Source: Cryptomeria japonica (lineage: Eukaryota > Streptophyta > Pinopsida > Cupressales > Cupressaceae). Taken from it: a stretch of 64,000 bases of DNA. The translations under genes were made by a program, and so were the position numbers. The notes beneath the pieces are model-generated. The model was not told where the DNA came from, did no database searches, and saw nothing but the letters and a program-made list of their open reading frames with translations. Where the stretch lies: NCBI RefSeq assembly GCF_030272615.1, contig NC_081409.1, forward strand, positions 207,993,190 to 208,057,189, read 5' to 3'. This document shows positions 34,843-47,313 of the stretch, in pieces; position 1 is the first letter of the stretch; each line of letters starts with the position of its first letter.

Positions 34843-36546
34843 GGTAGCAATCATACATTGACCCTCACGATGTTTCCCGCTCAGGCATTTTCTCCCGCCC
34901 AGACATTTTCAAACGACTCTCATATCCTTGCTGTTGCGAATGGTGCAACTGCTAGGGATGTCGATGTTGCTATGGGTAGTGGTGGGGGTTGCTTTGCGCC
35001 CTTTACCATTGCCTCCCCTCCCCTCTCTGTTGAGCGTACTGTGCATGATTCTTCCTTGGTGGTGGGTTGTGATGGTTCCCCCATGATTGGTGTCCCTGAT
35101 TCGGTTTTAGATTTGGATGCCCTTGCTGCTGCTGCTGATTCTTAGGTTAATAGGGATTCTCCTCAAATTGGTGGTGCTCTTGACAACCCTCCTGTGGGTG
35201 CTAATGTTTTTCCCAGACCTTTTGCTGGGAACTATAGCTTTGCTCGCGTGGCTAGATCTGTTGCCCATCCTTCCAAGGGGGTTTGTCCTCTTCCTTGTGC
35301 CAAGACTTCCCCTGTTGTGGTCTATGGCTAGGAGGTTGTGGAGAATATCGATTTCTACCAACATAGTGCTTTGGTTTGCAAATTTGCTGGGTTTTGGCCT
35401 TCTCTTCCAGACCTTCATCATTGGGTGAGTGATTCCTGGAAGCCTTTAGTTGCTTATGGCATTGAGATTTTCCCTTGTGCTAAAGGCTTTTTCTTTGCTT
35501 CTTTTACCTCTACTCTTGACCATGATTTGGTTCTGGAAAATTATGGTCTTGGGGGAATCACTCTCTCTCTATTAAGCCCTGGTCTTCTTCCTTCAACCCC
35601 CTTACTGAATCTCTGTCTATTCATCCAGTTTGGGTCCGCCTCTCCAATCTCCCCCTCCATTTCTGGGAGCCTTCTTGCTTTGAGGCCATCAGTAACTCCA
35701 TTGGCAGCTTCTTGAAGGTTGACGATGCCACGACCTCCATGGGTCATTCTACCTTTGCTTGCCTATTAATCGATGTTGACATATCTCTGGCCCTCCTTAG
35801 AGATCTGGTTCTTATGATTGGGGATAGGCCATGGGCTCAACCGCTGGATTATGAGGGTCTCCCCTTTCGTTGTCGAAGTGCTTCTCAACTGGCCACTTAG
35901 CTTCAAACTACTCTCTCCCTTGTCAAAGAGGCACTGCTACTTGGTGGAAGGATGCTACTGAAGATCACTTCACAATTAATGCTTTTGACTCTGTCTCGGT
36001 TGAATCCTCTCGAGATGAGGTACCCCTCATTGCTGATGATGTCTTTGCTGAGGTTAATACTATTGTAGACTCTTTTGTCCCCTTGGCTCCTACATCTATT
36101 GCTCATGATCCTCAATTTCACTCTTCTCCTGGCAATTCGGTTCTTCTTCAACAGCAATCTGTTGTTGTTCTGCAACAACAATCTGCTGGTGTTCTGCAAC
36201 AACAGTCTGCTAGTGTCATGCTGCAGCAGTCTGGCAGTGACTCTGTGGGGTCTCCCCTGCCTAATTTGTCTTTGAATATTCCTAATGATAGTGTTGCCTA
36301 GACAGTTGTTTGTCATAGGTGGAAGGGAAAATCTACCCCCCTTCCCTAGCCCCCCCTTCGTCAAGTTGTGGATTCTCCCCACTCTTGAGTTGGGTTGGGT
36401 TGTTGATGGTTTGACAAGTGGGTTTGTTTGGCCTGTATAACCTTGTTTGTTTGGGGTTTACACTCATGCTTGGTCTATTTAATTCTGATAGCCTGTTGGC
36501 TTTGTAAAGAGCCAATGCCCTAGTTAACGTTGCTTTATTTATCAAA
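34843..36546 (+). mobile_element. ORF1-only LINE derivative, 1.7 kb, with 17-bp target duplication
   Basis: The sequence AACATAGATTTGAACTT is repeated exactly at 34826-34842 and 36547-36563, the size expected for LINE target duplications. Between them is a decayed ORF1 (34870-36301), then a 3' UTR ending TTTATTTATCAAAAA, which is a short A-rich tail. There is no endonuclease or reverse transcriptase. ORF1 runs directly into a typical LINE 3' end (TGTTGGCTTTGTAAAGAGCC). The exact flanking duplication shows that this 1.7-kb form was itself inserted and is not two separate fragments. Confidence 0.85.
34870..36301 (+). pseudogene. LINE ORF1 (DUF4283-type gag-like) remnant
   Basis: The frame opens MFPAQAFSPAQTF at 34870. 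Stops occur at 35143-35145 and near 35329. It passes through VENIDFYQHSALVCKFAGFW, WVSDSWKPLV and GFFFASFTSTLDHDLVL, shifts near 35560 to give HPVWVRLSNLPLHFW and IGSFLKVDDATTSMG, and shifts again near 35870 into CFSTGHLASNY, a degraded zinc knuckle. This order (VGKF..., F.F...D...VL, ...WVRLPNLPL.FW, IG..LG..., CxxC.xxGH) is that of the DUF4283 plus zinc-knuckle ORF1 of plant L1-type LINEs. The Gln/Ser-rich C-terminal region follows to 36301. ORF1 proteins bind the LINE RNA. This copy cannot be expressed intact. Confidence 0.75.
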
Positions 36547-36799
36547 AACATAGATTTGAACTTTTGACCAAGAAAGATTAGAATTCAACAACTCTTGAAA
36601 TCCCTCTATGTCACACTTAATAATACCAATCAAAAAGTGACTAAAGATATTCCTATAATAAACTATTCTGCTAAAGTAAGTTCATATTGAAAATACCTCA
36701 TAGCTCACCCATAATAATGGGTTAGTCATATCTCTAATATTACCTTCATCACAACCATTCCATGAGTTATCAATAAATTTATATGCTACTAACTTTCCC

Positions 36800-37862
36800 T
36801 ATTAGGTCCCAGAGACACCTGAGAGGGGGGGGGGTGTGAATCAGTTGTCAAATAAATTCAAACCAAAAACAACTTAACCAACTTAATGCTTAATACCAGT
36901 GAACCAGTCTTTTATGCCGGTAGACAGTTTATCAGTTAATTGCAATATCGATAAAGATTAATGCATGAAACAAAAGGACAAAGATATCCACAACACATAA
37001 CACCAATGTTTGTACATGGAAACCCTATAAGGGAAAAAACCACGGTGGGAAACCTTACCCACAATCAGATGATACTACTGCAGATAGTAAGTGTATACAA
37101 ATGGGGTTTGCACATGCAGGAAGGCCAAGCACCTAGAGCTCACTGCTCAAACACAAAATGGGAGTCACACTGACTACAATTGGATGATTAAATCCAATAA
37201 TAATGTATTGCTCAAAATAGCATCTTCATATGCTGGATTCAGTACCAGTGTAGTTCTGATATGCTTTCACAAAACCCTCCTTTAACCTTCAAATGATGTA
37301 TGCATGTATAGCTCTACTTATTCTTGCATATACCTTCACACAATTCTTTTTCGCATTCCACACCTGATCTTACAAATAAGATCTTACATTTATACCATAA
37401 CCTAGGACCAATTTTAGTAGGTCGACTCTAAAGGATAATACAATAAAATTAATTTACAAATCAATTAATACCCAATGCAATAACCGATTCAACATGTCGG
37501 CTTTAGTGCATTTACAACAATAATAAGTCATCTCCATAGTGTGCCATGCTAATCTGGAAAAGATAAACCTGTCGGTGTAACCTGGACCTATTTGCCGGTA
37601 ATAGCAAATATGCAAATACAAATATGCCAATTAACAAACCTTCAATACAAAGTGTCCAAACAATGTCTTTGACATAATCATGTGATTTCCATATCATTCC
37701 AAGTGTCGATGATCATTATATCCTGCCGGTGTACCAGATACTGGTGACTGTTCATAAGTCATTTGCTTGCCAGTGAATGTTGTTGATTCTCCAAAGTGCC
37801 AGAGTTGATAAGTGTTTAGTAGGTGTTGACATCAATGACAAAACCATACCAAAATACTAAAA
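36800..37862 (-). mobile_element. Solo LTR, 1063 bp, copia-type
   Basis: Flanked by TTCCC at 36795-36799 and 37863-37867. The start TATTAGGTCCC (a TGTTAG-type end with G to A) is followed 19 nt later by the CTGAGAGGGGG...GTGAATCAG box of the other copia LTRs. The right part has TGTTGACATCAATGACAA and ends ACTAAAA (a CTAACA-type end with C to A). Primer-binding, coding and polypurine sequences are absent. CCGGT words recur as in the 4750-8559 LTR. Orientation is inferred from the 41945-52331 element. Confidence 0.8.
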
Positions 37863-38600
37863 TTCCCTACATATTCTACCTAGGTAGAATATCAATATTC
37901 TTCAGTAAGAATGCTTCCAATATTGGGCTATCATGAATGTGTACTCTCTTTAACACATTCTATCCAATAATAGGTTTTTATTGGGCTCTTTGCAAAAGGA
38001 GATTTGATGTAGAAGACTTGGAGTAGCTACGTAGAAAGAGTTTCATATATAGATTCACAAGGACAATCCCCTAGATTAAGCCTTCGAGCCATTATTACTT
38101 TGAAGATATTGATACGCTTACAATCTTGAAATGCAACTTTATAGATGTGTACTTCAGATGACCAAAAACTATAAATAAGGAATTGTATCACACATTGTAA
38201 TTGTAAAAGGATATGAATAATATCATGGGTTTATAGTAGATTCTCATCATTTACATTAGAATCTAGTATATACATATGCTAGATTATGTGATCTCTTGGA
38301 TGTGCCTCCAAGATTATCTATAATCTAGTAATATTTTATTTTCCTATGTAAATGCATGATCATCCAAAGAATCAAACACCATATTTGCTTCTTGTTAAAT
38401 GTACTTGATAGAGAAATTATACATCTTGTCTATGATGGGATATATATTCTTAATTCTCTTATTTAATTTCATTTTTTTGGTTTTCTTATTATAGATGGCA
38501 TTGATGCAATTGAGATATTTTCCTATGATAGAAATTAAAATAATGTTATTATGCACACATGACTTCAAACTTCCACATAATGCTTCTATTTAATCATGTA
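37863..38600. other. Intergenic stretch, no gene seen
   Basis: AT-rich sequence between a solo LTR and a LINE remnant. No frame or repeat that I can support. Confidence 0.45.
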
Positions 38601-41600
38601 TCTTGGCTTTAGGATGCTTTTTTTTGTTGTTGTTGGAAATATCCATATGAAGATTTGCAAATCATTCCAAATAATACATGAAATACTAGAGGCCCCCAAA
38701 ATTGTCTTATAGATTCATCACGATTGATCTTAAGTCCCATTAGGAGGGGCCATAAACTTAGCATTCTTCTTCTTATCCATCGATTAACCAAGAGGTTTCG
38801 GCCTCCTCTTATCTACCAATTGACCTATACTTGCTTGGTTGAAGAAAAACTGATTGAAAGATAAGTGATTTTGATTTTGTTGTGATTTAACAATATATAT
38901 CTTCTTGGTGGAGATGAACTCACTAATAACAATATATATCTTCTTTGTTACCTCCTCTATCACTATCTTATTTTTATTAAATATGAGCTTATTTTATTCC
39001 TTCTATAAATGCCAAACCTTTATAGATGGATAACAATCCATAACTTAACCCAAGTAAAATTATTGTAAATTCCTAACCATTTTGATAACGTGCTAAGATA
39101 TTTAATTGGAAAGCACCCAACCAACCCAAATAATCCTGAATCTATTACCAATACTTGTATTCATATCTATAATAAAAAATATAATGATTCATTATCTCTT
39201 TTATAACCCTATAGATAAAATAGCTTGGAAAGCCTTCTATTATAATTGAGTGAAGCTTGTCCTCCATAAGGACTTATTTGTGTAAAATTTGTTTAGGTAA
39301 ATACAAGAGTCTTAGAGAAATAAGTAGGCTCACAACATAGGTTAATTTTTCATGATTTATTTTATGGGGATCACGTTGGATTAGATAACCTAAATTGACT
39401 GTGTAGCAACCAAATTTTTCCTTAATCCAAATAATTTGATCTTTTTTTGAGATGTTAAGATTGCTCATTTCTTGAGTTCTTATGCAACTATATTTATCTT
39501 TGAATATGTGTTAGGAGTAGTGTTAAATTCCTTCCATCCCAATTTGGTCCCATTCTAATTGGAAACCACTGCCATATAATTGATCACCTTTTCACCCCTC
39601 ACATTTTTTATGATCTCCTTGCATTTGCCTAATTCAAGGATGATTGAGAGAGGCGGGACAATATTCTATGGTCCATCCATAATTTTTTAATTTTAATATT
39701 ATTAATATCCTATGTGAGGTGTTTAATCACCAAGGTCTTGTAGGTTAGCATAAAGTTTGGTAGATTGGTATTAGTGATAATTCTTTCTAAATTCCTTAAA
39801 TTGAGATTTTTTTCCTATAAAATTTGGATCCATAAAGATTTTAGATTGGCATTTTTTTTTTCATAGAAAGAGTGTATTCCTTATTTTCAATTAGCCTTGC
39901 ACCTACTTATGATGTTCTTATTAATTAATAAAATCATTTTTTTTAAAATCTTTTTCAAAGGAATTTATTTGTAATCACATCTAAGATTAAATATCCTTTC
40001 TTATAAGTTAAATGTAGTATATCTTGTAGATTGGGATCTAAAAGATCATTGCTTTAATCATTAATATTCTTCCTACTAGTGTTAACCATAAGGAACCTAA
40101 GGTAACATAAAAATTCATATACTAATCTTGAGAGGATGACTATGAAAAATATTTCAAATATTTATAATACTTACACAATAAACATAAATACCATTCATAA
40201 CAAAACACAATGATCTACATGGAGAACACTCTTTTGAGAGAAAAAAAATCATACTCCAAAAGCCACTCAATATACTATTTAAAAATAAACAAGATTACAA
40301 TATACTTGTAGATATATTTTCATAAGAGTTTCACTAACCAGAGATCTAAAGATAACTCAACAACTATCAGACTTTTACAAAATACAACAATACATAGTCG
40401 TAATATAATTTGTTCATGAAGTAGGGTTACCTTATAGGGAGAGAAAAGCCAACATAATATCTACCATCATATGTGTGACCTAATGAAGAATGGTATAGAA
40501 TTACAATGTAAATATACATAAAATGTGGCTTTCGAGGGTGTTACCCTTGAACCCCCTATTTGGGTACATGGACCCCAGGTCCCCCGTCAAGGGGTCATCC
40601 CCCCAAACCTCATAAGGGGGTTACCCCCATCAACCTCCTATACTCAATATATTAACCTATTATAATTACAAGTTTGAGATACCATATTTCCTTATATTAA
40701 CTATCTACCCTCTCATGATTCAAATTATATTCTATAAGCCCCAATTGTAAATTTTGAAAGAATTATTTGGAAAGTCACTTTGAATAATTTTACACCAAGG
40801 TACCTAATAGGAATGACTCCAATAGTGAAACCAAGAAGAGCCATAATCCATCTTTGATATGAAGTTAATAAATATTAGAATTGTCATATTTTTTATTTTC
40901 CCAAAGCTAGCAATGTAGGGATCCAAGATAGCCTTAATCAAGTGTGCTTCCTTTTTTTATCCTCCCCATATAGTATTGTGTCATTCATAAATCATTGTGG
41001 GTTATGAAGGGCATATTTGTTGCAAACTATACACCACACCACAAATCATGTGCAACTCTTGATTGATTGCTTCTTTTGGTGCCTCTACCACAAAGAGGAA
41101 AGGAGGCAGCCATCTTATACCTCACATAGTCTAAAAAAGGATTTCTATTAACCAGTATAGAAAGAAGTAGAGGGTGGAGAGGAAACTAAGAACCATTCCA
41201 AACAATATTGTCCAAAGCCAAATTTCTTTACTATACTAAAAAAAAGATAGTTAAGTTAGTCAAACATATTAGAGATATTTAATTTTGTGATCATGAATCT
41301 TTTATTTGAGCTTGATATCAAGTGTATGGTTTCATGGTCTATGATGGTCCCAAAGGTGAATATACACTATTTGAAGGATATTAGATTCAAAAGAATATAT
41401 TTGAGTCTACTCTCCATCATGTTTGAGATGATTTTATATGTAGTATCATGCAGAGACATAGGGAATATGCAAATGAAATATTCACACATGCATTTATTTA
41501 GGATTAGATCAATATTAGTAGTTTAAGTTCTTTGAGAATCTTTCTATAATTCCTTGAAGCCGCTACCATTTTCCACACATCATATTTAATAATTCCCTAA

Positions 41601-41760
41601 ATTTTTTGATAAAAGCATGCTAGTAATCCATCCAAGTTGGGATACTTATCAAGGAATAATTAGAGGGCTATAATTTGACCTCATCCTAAAAATAAGGTGT
41701 CATAATGTTGGTAATTAAGGTGTCTCAACCTTAGAAATTCTAGAGTATTTATTTATTATC
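38601..41760 (-). pseudogene. Decayed LINE (L1-type) reverse transcriptase, zf-RVT and RNase H remnant
   Basis: Reading the minus strand from right to left gives LINE polymerase landmarks in order. YPNLDGLLACFYQK lies near 41600-41645 (the PDG.xxxFYK segment). SRLKYILLNLISFK, TFGTIIDHETIHL and RFMITKLNISNMFD lie near 41250-41400 (RT domains 2 to 4, with the KLDxxKAYD equivalent). FMNDTILYGE lies near 40955-40985, a mutated FADD catalytic box. IIWIKEKFGCYTVNLGYLIQ lies near 39380-39450 (zf-RVT entry), and GLKIN plus CIIWNDLQIFIW-type RNase H words near 38640-38760. Frames change repeatedly and stops are frequent. It is interrupted by an LTR-like insertion at about 40130-40690, and it lies directly left of the copia element. 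Confidence 0.75.
40130..40690. mobile_element. LTR-like insertion related to the 16111-16623 LTR
   Basis: Shares with the 513-bp LTR the order: an AT-rich start with AATAAACATAA, GATCTACATGGAG, TAGGGTTxCCTxA, GTGACCTAATGA, a TxGAGGGTxxTACCCTxGAA block, GGACCCCAGGTCCCC-like G/C runs, and CCTCxTATACTCA. The ends are too diverged to place exactly and no target duplication was found. Confidence 0.5.
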
Positions 41761-41944
41761 ATTTTACATTTTCCTATAGATATTTGGTATTTAAGATATT
41801 AAATATTTGTCCTCCATCATAAGGGGTGTAAGTATTATGAGCTGACAATTTTTTCATGTTGATGCCTTTAAAAACAAGTTATTAGTTTGCAAAAGATGCC
41901 CACCAAGTGGTATAACATAGAAAGACTATTTTTAAGGATGTTAT

Positions 41945-44282
41945 TGAAGATCACAAATGGACACTGAGAGGGGGGTGAATCAGTGTATTTTAAAAATTTA
42001 ACTATGTGTGTTAATACTTCAAGACTACAAATTATTCAAGAATACACACACACACACAAAACAAACCACAACACCAGATTTATGAGGAAAACCCAATGTG
42101 GGAAAAACCTCGATGAGAATAGCTATTGGAGTCTACTGCTCCAATCCAGCCTCACAGTAAATAATCGATTACAATGTTTAAGGTACCAACCCAAGGAGCA
42201 CCAACCCCCAATTTTATGAGCACCTACTCCTTCTTTGAGTACCCACTCAGAGATTTACAGTGATTATCCAAATTTATAATGCAATTATAAAGCCTTGTTA
42301 CAAATGAGTTTTGTAACACTTACACATTTCTCATATCATGATAATGAATTTCTTTGCCTGTTAAAATTCCTTCTCTACTTCTCCTTCTTCCTCTGTCTCT
42401 TTTTCTTTTTCTATTTATGAATGTTACACTCTCCAAGAAGCCACACACTTACTAAACTCTCCGCTACAACTTCACTTTTCAGAGAACTCTATGCTTTCTT
42501 AGTGCTTACACTCTCTACCTCAGTAGATTTCCTATTTTCTCTTGGTAGAAACACACCCTTTCTACAACACACACACTCTTTCTACAAACGACTTGGTGAG
42601 ATATTTCAATTTCCACCTCTATCTCTATCTCAATAGCCACACTTGCCGATGTCAAATCTCATGACACTTTCTGTTTAATTCATTCATCTATGTGTACCAC
42701 TCACATTTCTCCAAATACAGGATTTTAATATTTTATTCAAGTTGATTATCTTGGAGATTCCACTGCAGGTGATTTTAATCTTTGTCCTCTATGTTCTCAG
42801 ATTGGTTGCCTAAATTGAATGCATCCTATCTGTCTTCAGATCGTTCTCTATATTTAGATTACTAAGTTTAGTAATCTTCCTCTCCCCAAAATGATCTACA
42901 ATCCTTCCTCGAGCCACACAACCTGCTTACAACTCGATCACCATTAATGTGTTTTCCATCCTCTATTGACCTTCCCTGAAAAGATCGACAACTACTATGC
43001 TTGAATCCATTATCACCAACTTCTGCATATCTAATTCGTTCTATGTTCACCAAGAAACCACATGTCTTCATATTATTAATCCAGATCATTTAGTCAAGGT
43101 TGATTGGCCTCCATGTAAAATCCTTGTGCCAATCGACATGCACAGGTGTTGTCAAAAGTCTTCCTAATCGACATCCAAGTCACCTAGTCAACCATAGTAA
43201 ACTTCCATGTGGACTATCGTCCTTATCAAGATATCAATGTGTTGACTAAAACACCTTTAATGGTCATGATGACCTTAACCTTTATCGTCGTGGGATGGCG
43301 GGATGCACGCCATTTTACCTTTTAACTTGCCCCGCATCATTGTTCACACACCCATTTTGCTCATCTAGGTTGGTGAGATGCATCATCTTTCTACCTTAAC
43401 TTATCCCGCAAGTTCCTATTTACATCCATCTGTAGGCATGGGATAGCAGGATCCTTCTCTCGCTTCACTTTCTTGTCTCGCGCAACCATCAATCATTCAT
43501 ATTGAATGGTGCAAGATAGCAAAAACCTTCTACCGCTATCATTGTCTTGTTCCGCAAGACCTTTAGTCTTATCGCAAACAAGTTGCAGGATAGGGGGGGT
43601 CGTTAGGCCTTTCTTGATCCTGTTTGAAATTATCTCGTACGAACACCATGCACACATTTGTGTGGTGTGGGATAGAGGGACACATTTCCCTTTTCTCTTC
43701 GCTTTTCCTTATCCCGCGAGCTTCTTCACCTCCTTTCTCAGTCACACGAGATAACCAGATACCTTTTCTTTTGTTTCCCCCACATGATATTTTGTGTGCC
43801 TCTTAACCTATGCAGGATAAGGGAATCTACAATCTTCCCTTCAATTTCTTATCCTATGCAACTTTTGTTGGTCACTTTTGACACTGCGGGATAAGAGAGA
43901 CTGCCTTGTTCATCAAACTTAAGTTATCCCGTTGGACTAGTCACATGACCTTTTCAATAATGTAGGATAGTCACAGATGATCTTTCCTTCATTCAAGTGT
44001 TATCCCTCAGGGTCTCTTCTCTTCCCCTCATTCGAACACACCACGAAACCCATGGATACACGTGAACCAAACAACTACTGCCATGTGGAAATCATGACTC
44101 TCAACCCCAACTCGGCAGGACTCATTCACTACTGCCGACATGTGAAGATGATGAATCTAGTCGAAACCCTTGCAACATAACATGATGTGTTATGTGCAAT
44201 TTCACAACATAACTTATGTTTTATGCACAACTGCTATATGCTTCTCTGCAACCTCTTGACATCAATGACAATAACGTCAACA
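41945..44282 (-). repeat. 3' LTR of the copia element (left copy)
   Basis: Starts TGAAGATCACAAATGG and ends ATAACGTCAACA, aligning over its whole length with 49933-52331. Because the element is on the minus strand, the U3 end is at 44282 and the U5 end at 41945. Contains ACCAACC and GAGCACC repeats at 42180-42240 and an alternating inverted motif array at 43290-44010. Confidence 0.93.
43290..44010. repeat. Alternating inverted GGGATA/TATCCC motif array in U3
   Basis: About 18 motifs alternate in orientation. GGGATA-type words lie near 43292, 43439, 43513, 43588, 43668, 43747, 43814, 43888 and 43964. TATCCC-type words lie near 43325, 43401, 43472, 43546, 43629, 43708, 43848, 43924 and 43999. 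Spacing is mostly 33-44 bp, about 37 on average, with one 67-bp gap. Strong cores are TTATCCCGC and GCGGGATAA. The same series is present in the other LTR at about 51330-52050. It is consistent with a diverged tandem array of about 75-bp units, each carrying an inverted motif pair. Confidence 0.75.
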
Positions 44283-44294
44283 ATCTCCCCCTTT
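44283..44294 (-). other. Polypurine tract of the copia element
   Basis: AAAGGGGGAGAT on the minus strand, directly next to the TGTTGACG start of the 3' LTR, where second-strand synthesis would be primed. Confidence 0.85.
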
Positions 44295-44654
44295 GGCATT
44301 GATGTCAACACACTTGCAGACCACTCTCTAACCATTTTCTCTCTCTTTGACAATAATGGAAAAGGATGAAACAACCAACTATCAACTGTGCATGAGCGCC
44401 CCCTTTGATTTTTTATAGGGATGAATGGAACTTCAAATTTTGATCATGACACATCTGCAATACATTAGGTATTCCCTTTACAATTTATTGACCTCTATTT
44501 CCTATAGCTAGATGAACTATTATTACAATATAAAGAGCAGTGCCACTACTGCTTACAAAAATTCAAAACCCCCCCTAAGACTATACATGAGGTTCAAGGT
44601 GGAAAGTGTAGAAACAATATGCTCCCCTTGAACCATGGATCTCAAATCAATGCT

Positions 44655-45353
44655 TTAAGTGAAAAAGGAGGGTAAGACAACACCCAATTTTTGTCTCAAG
44701 TACACAAAACTATCCTTGGGCAGTGGCTTAGTAAAGATATCAGCTATTTGCTCACCAGTACAAATATATTCAACTTTCACTTCTTTCTCTGCAACCTTTT
44801 CCCTAATAAAATGATATTTGATTGCAATGTGCTTTGTCCTAGAATACATGACAAGGTTCTTTGATATATTGATTGCACTTGAGTTGTCACACATGATGGG
44901 AATAGGATCCAAAAACTCTACCTAAATGTCATTGAGATTTTTCTTCATCCACAAAACTTGTGAGCAACATGTAGCAACAACAATATACTCTTCTTCCGTA
45001 GTTGATAGTGAAATGGACTCTTGCTTCTTGCTATGACAAGAAACTAACCTGTCTCCAAGGAAGAAAGCCCCACCACTGGTGTTGTTCCTGTCATCTACAC
45101 ATCCTACCTAGTCTGCATTAGTATAGGATTGCAAAGTGAAATCTCCTTTCTTTGGATACCATAAGCCATAAGTAAGTGTTCCTTGCAGATACTTGAATAT
45201 TCTCCTCATTGCATTGGCATGTGATTGCTTAGGAACTGCTTCAAATATTTCAACCATGCATACAACTTGAACTATATCAGGCCTTGAAGCTGTAAGATAC
45301 AATAGGCATCCAATCATGGATCTGTACAAGGTTTGATCAACACTAGGTGACAC
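44655..45353 (-). pseudogene. Copia RNase H and RT-connection remnant
   Basis: The segment at 45353-45108 encodes YRSMIGCLLYLTASRPDI and RRIFKYLQGTLTYGLWY, the conserved connection after copia RT. The segment at 44912-44655 encodes MCDNSSAINISKN, RTKHIAIKYHFIREKV and QIADIFTKPL, the copia RNase H end. They are separated by about 200 bp with stops. RNase H removes the RNA template during reverse transcription. This copy is broken. Confidence 0.85.
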
Positions 45354-45479
45354 ATCATCTTTCCTTAACTTGCATCATGTTACCATGGGGGTACTAATTG
45401 GTTTGTTGTCTTCCATCTAAAACTTCTTCAACATGTCTTTAGCATACTTGGTTTGAGAGATGAATATGCCTTTATTCTT

Positions 45480-45914
45480 TTATGATATTTGCAAACCAAG
45501 AAAATATGACAACTCTCCAAGCATGGACATTTCAAACCCTGATTGCATCTGATCAACAAATTCTTGACATAGAACATCTTTGTTGCCTCCAAAGATGATA
45601 TCATCAACAAATACCACTACTATGATCACGTGGTCTCCATCTACCTTGATATATAAATTGTTGTCAACATTTCTTTTTTTGAAACCTTGCTGATGGAGGT
45701 AATTATCCAACATAGAATACCATGCTCTAAGTGCCTTCTTTAGACCATATAATGCTTTCTTCAATCTGCAAACAAAGTTCTCATCTTCATGAAGTTGAAA
45801 ACCTTTAGGTTTCTCTATGTACACCTCTTCTTCTAGATTGTCATTCAAGAATGAAGATTTGACATCTATTTGATAAACCTTATATCCTTTATAGGCTGTA
45901 AATGCCAAGAACAT
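45480..45914 (-). pseudogene. Copia reverse transcriptase core remnant
   Basis: Encodes YQIDVKSSFLNDNLEEEVYI (catalytic Asp of the first motif), RLKKALYGLKKALRAWY and VVVFVDDIIFGG (the FVDD catalytic pair), then GFEMSMLGELSYFLGLQIS. Sequence upstream to about 46120 continues the RT entry region but in broken frames. The catalytic residues remain, but the frame is interrupted on both sides. Confidence 0.9.
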
Positions 45915-46124
45915 CCTTAAAGATTTAAGCCTTGCAACCGGTGCAAATGTTTCTTCAAAATCTATGCCCTCTACCTAAGCATATCTCTTGCATACTAGCC
46001 TTTCCTTGTTCCTTATTACCTTGCCTTCTTCATTCACCTTGTTCATATAGACCCATTTTATTCCACTGTCATTTTTATTAGCTGGTCTAGGAACTAATTC
46101 CTAAGTCTTATTCTTTTCTATCTA

Positions 46125-47110
46125 CTACAACTCTTTTTCCATTACCTTCATCCACTTTTCACTCTGGTTGGCCTCATCATATGTCTTGGGTTCTATTTCA
46201 GTCATGAGGAATAAATTTACTTTCTCAATGTTCCTTGATCTCCTTCTAGTTTGCACACCATCATTCATGTTGCCAATAATCTGATCCTCTAGGTGATTCT
46301 TTTGCATATATCTGTTAGGGGCTTTGCTTGAGGCTTGTTCTTCTTGTTCACCCTCAGATTGATCTTCATCTTCACTATGTGATTCTTCATTCTGATTTAT
46401 TGTAGTCTTTTTACCTTTATGTAAATCCTCATAAATTCTTACATGTACACTTTCAACCACTTTCTTCAACCTTTTGTTAAAACATTTGTAGGCTTTGTTG
46501 TGAGTAGAGTAGCCTAAAAATATACCTTCATCACTTCTTAATTCAAAGCTACCTAGTCCATCTTCATCTCTTTTGATGAAGAATTTGTTGTCAAACACTT
46601 TGAAATACTTGACTGAGGGTCTCCTATCATACCATAGTTCATAATGTGTCATATTGATGTTCACCCTTAATTGTACTTTCTTTAGCGTGTCTGCAATAGT
46701 GTGAACTACCTCTATCCAATAAATGTCGGGTAGATTTTCTTCATTTAACATTGTCCTTGCCATCTCTTTGACTGTTCTATTCTTTCTTTCCACAACACCA
46801 TTTTGTTGTGGTGTCCTAGGGGATAAATAATGTCTTCTAATTCCATGCCTCTCATAGTAATCTTGAAAGTCATTTGATGTGAACTCACTTGCATGGTCTG
46901 ACCTTAGGCATTTCAGCTTGTAACCACTCTCCTTTTCTACAACCTTCTTAAAGACCTTGAATTTCTCAAATGCTTGTGACTTGTCTTGCAAGGGTGACCC
47001 ATGTCATTCTTGAAAAATAATCTATAAGAAACATAAATTATTTTTCTCCATTTAATGCTCTTGTCCTTGTAGGCCCACATAATTCAATATGCACAAGCTC
47101 AAGAGGTCTT
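46125..47110 (-). pseudogene. Copia integrase remnant
   Basis: The right part near 47000-47100 encodes HIELCGPTRTRALNGEK, a stop, then FSRMTWVT, where the usual HIDLCGP Asp is Glu. The open segment 46991-46125 continues FEKFKVFKKVVE, LRSDHASEFTSNDF (second catalytic Asp), HYLSPRTPQQNGVVERKNRT (catalytic Glu) and the C-terminal GKxY-like region. A frameshift near 46990 separates the two parts. The altered first Asp and the stop make it inactive. Confidence 0.85.
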
Positions 47111-47313
47111 GTAGTTGAGTATTCTTTTATCTTAAAACTGACCTTTGTTTCCTTACCTCTTTGACACTCATCATAGAAGGTGCTTGTTGGCTTAATAATT
47201 TGAGGTATGTGTCTTACATATCATTTCTTTCTTACCTTAACAAGGTTATCAAAATTGATGTGACCTAGTCTTCTATGCCATAGCTAACTCTCATCATTTT
47301 TTCCTATCATCCA

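Noticed and set aside
35107-35421. Minus-strand and second plus-strand frames over the LINE ORF1
   Set aside because: Shadows. The recognisable DUF4283-like protein is in the plus frame that contains FYQHSALVCKFAGFW.
44283-44655. Envelope-like frame downstream of copia RNase H (Sirevirus feature)
   Set aside because: Under 400 bp between RNase H and the 3' LTR, with no long frame.
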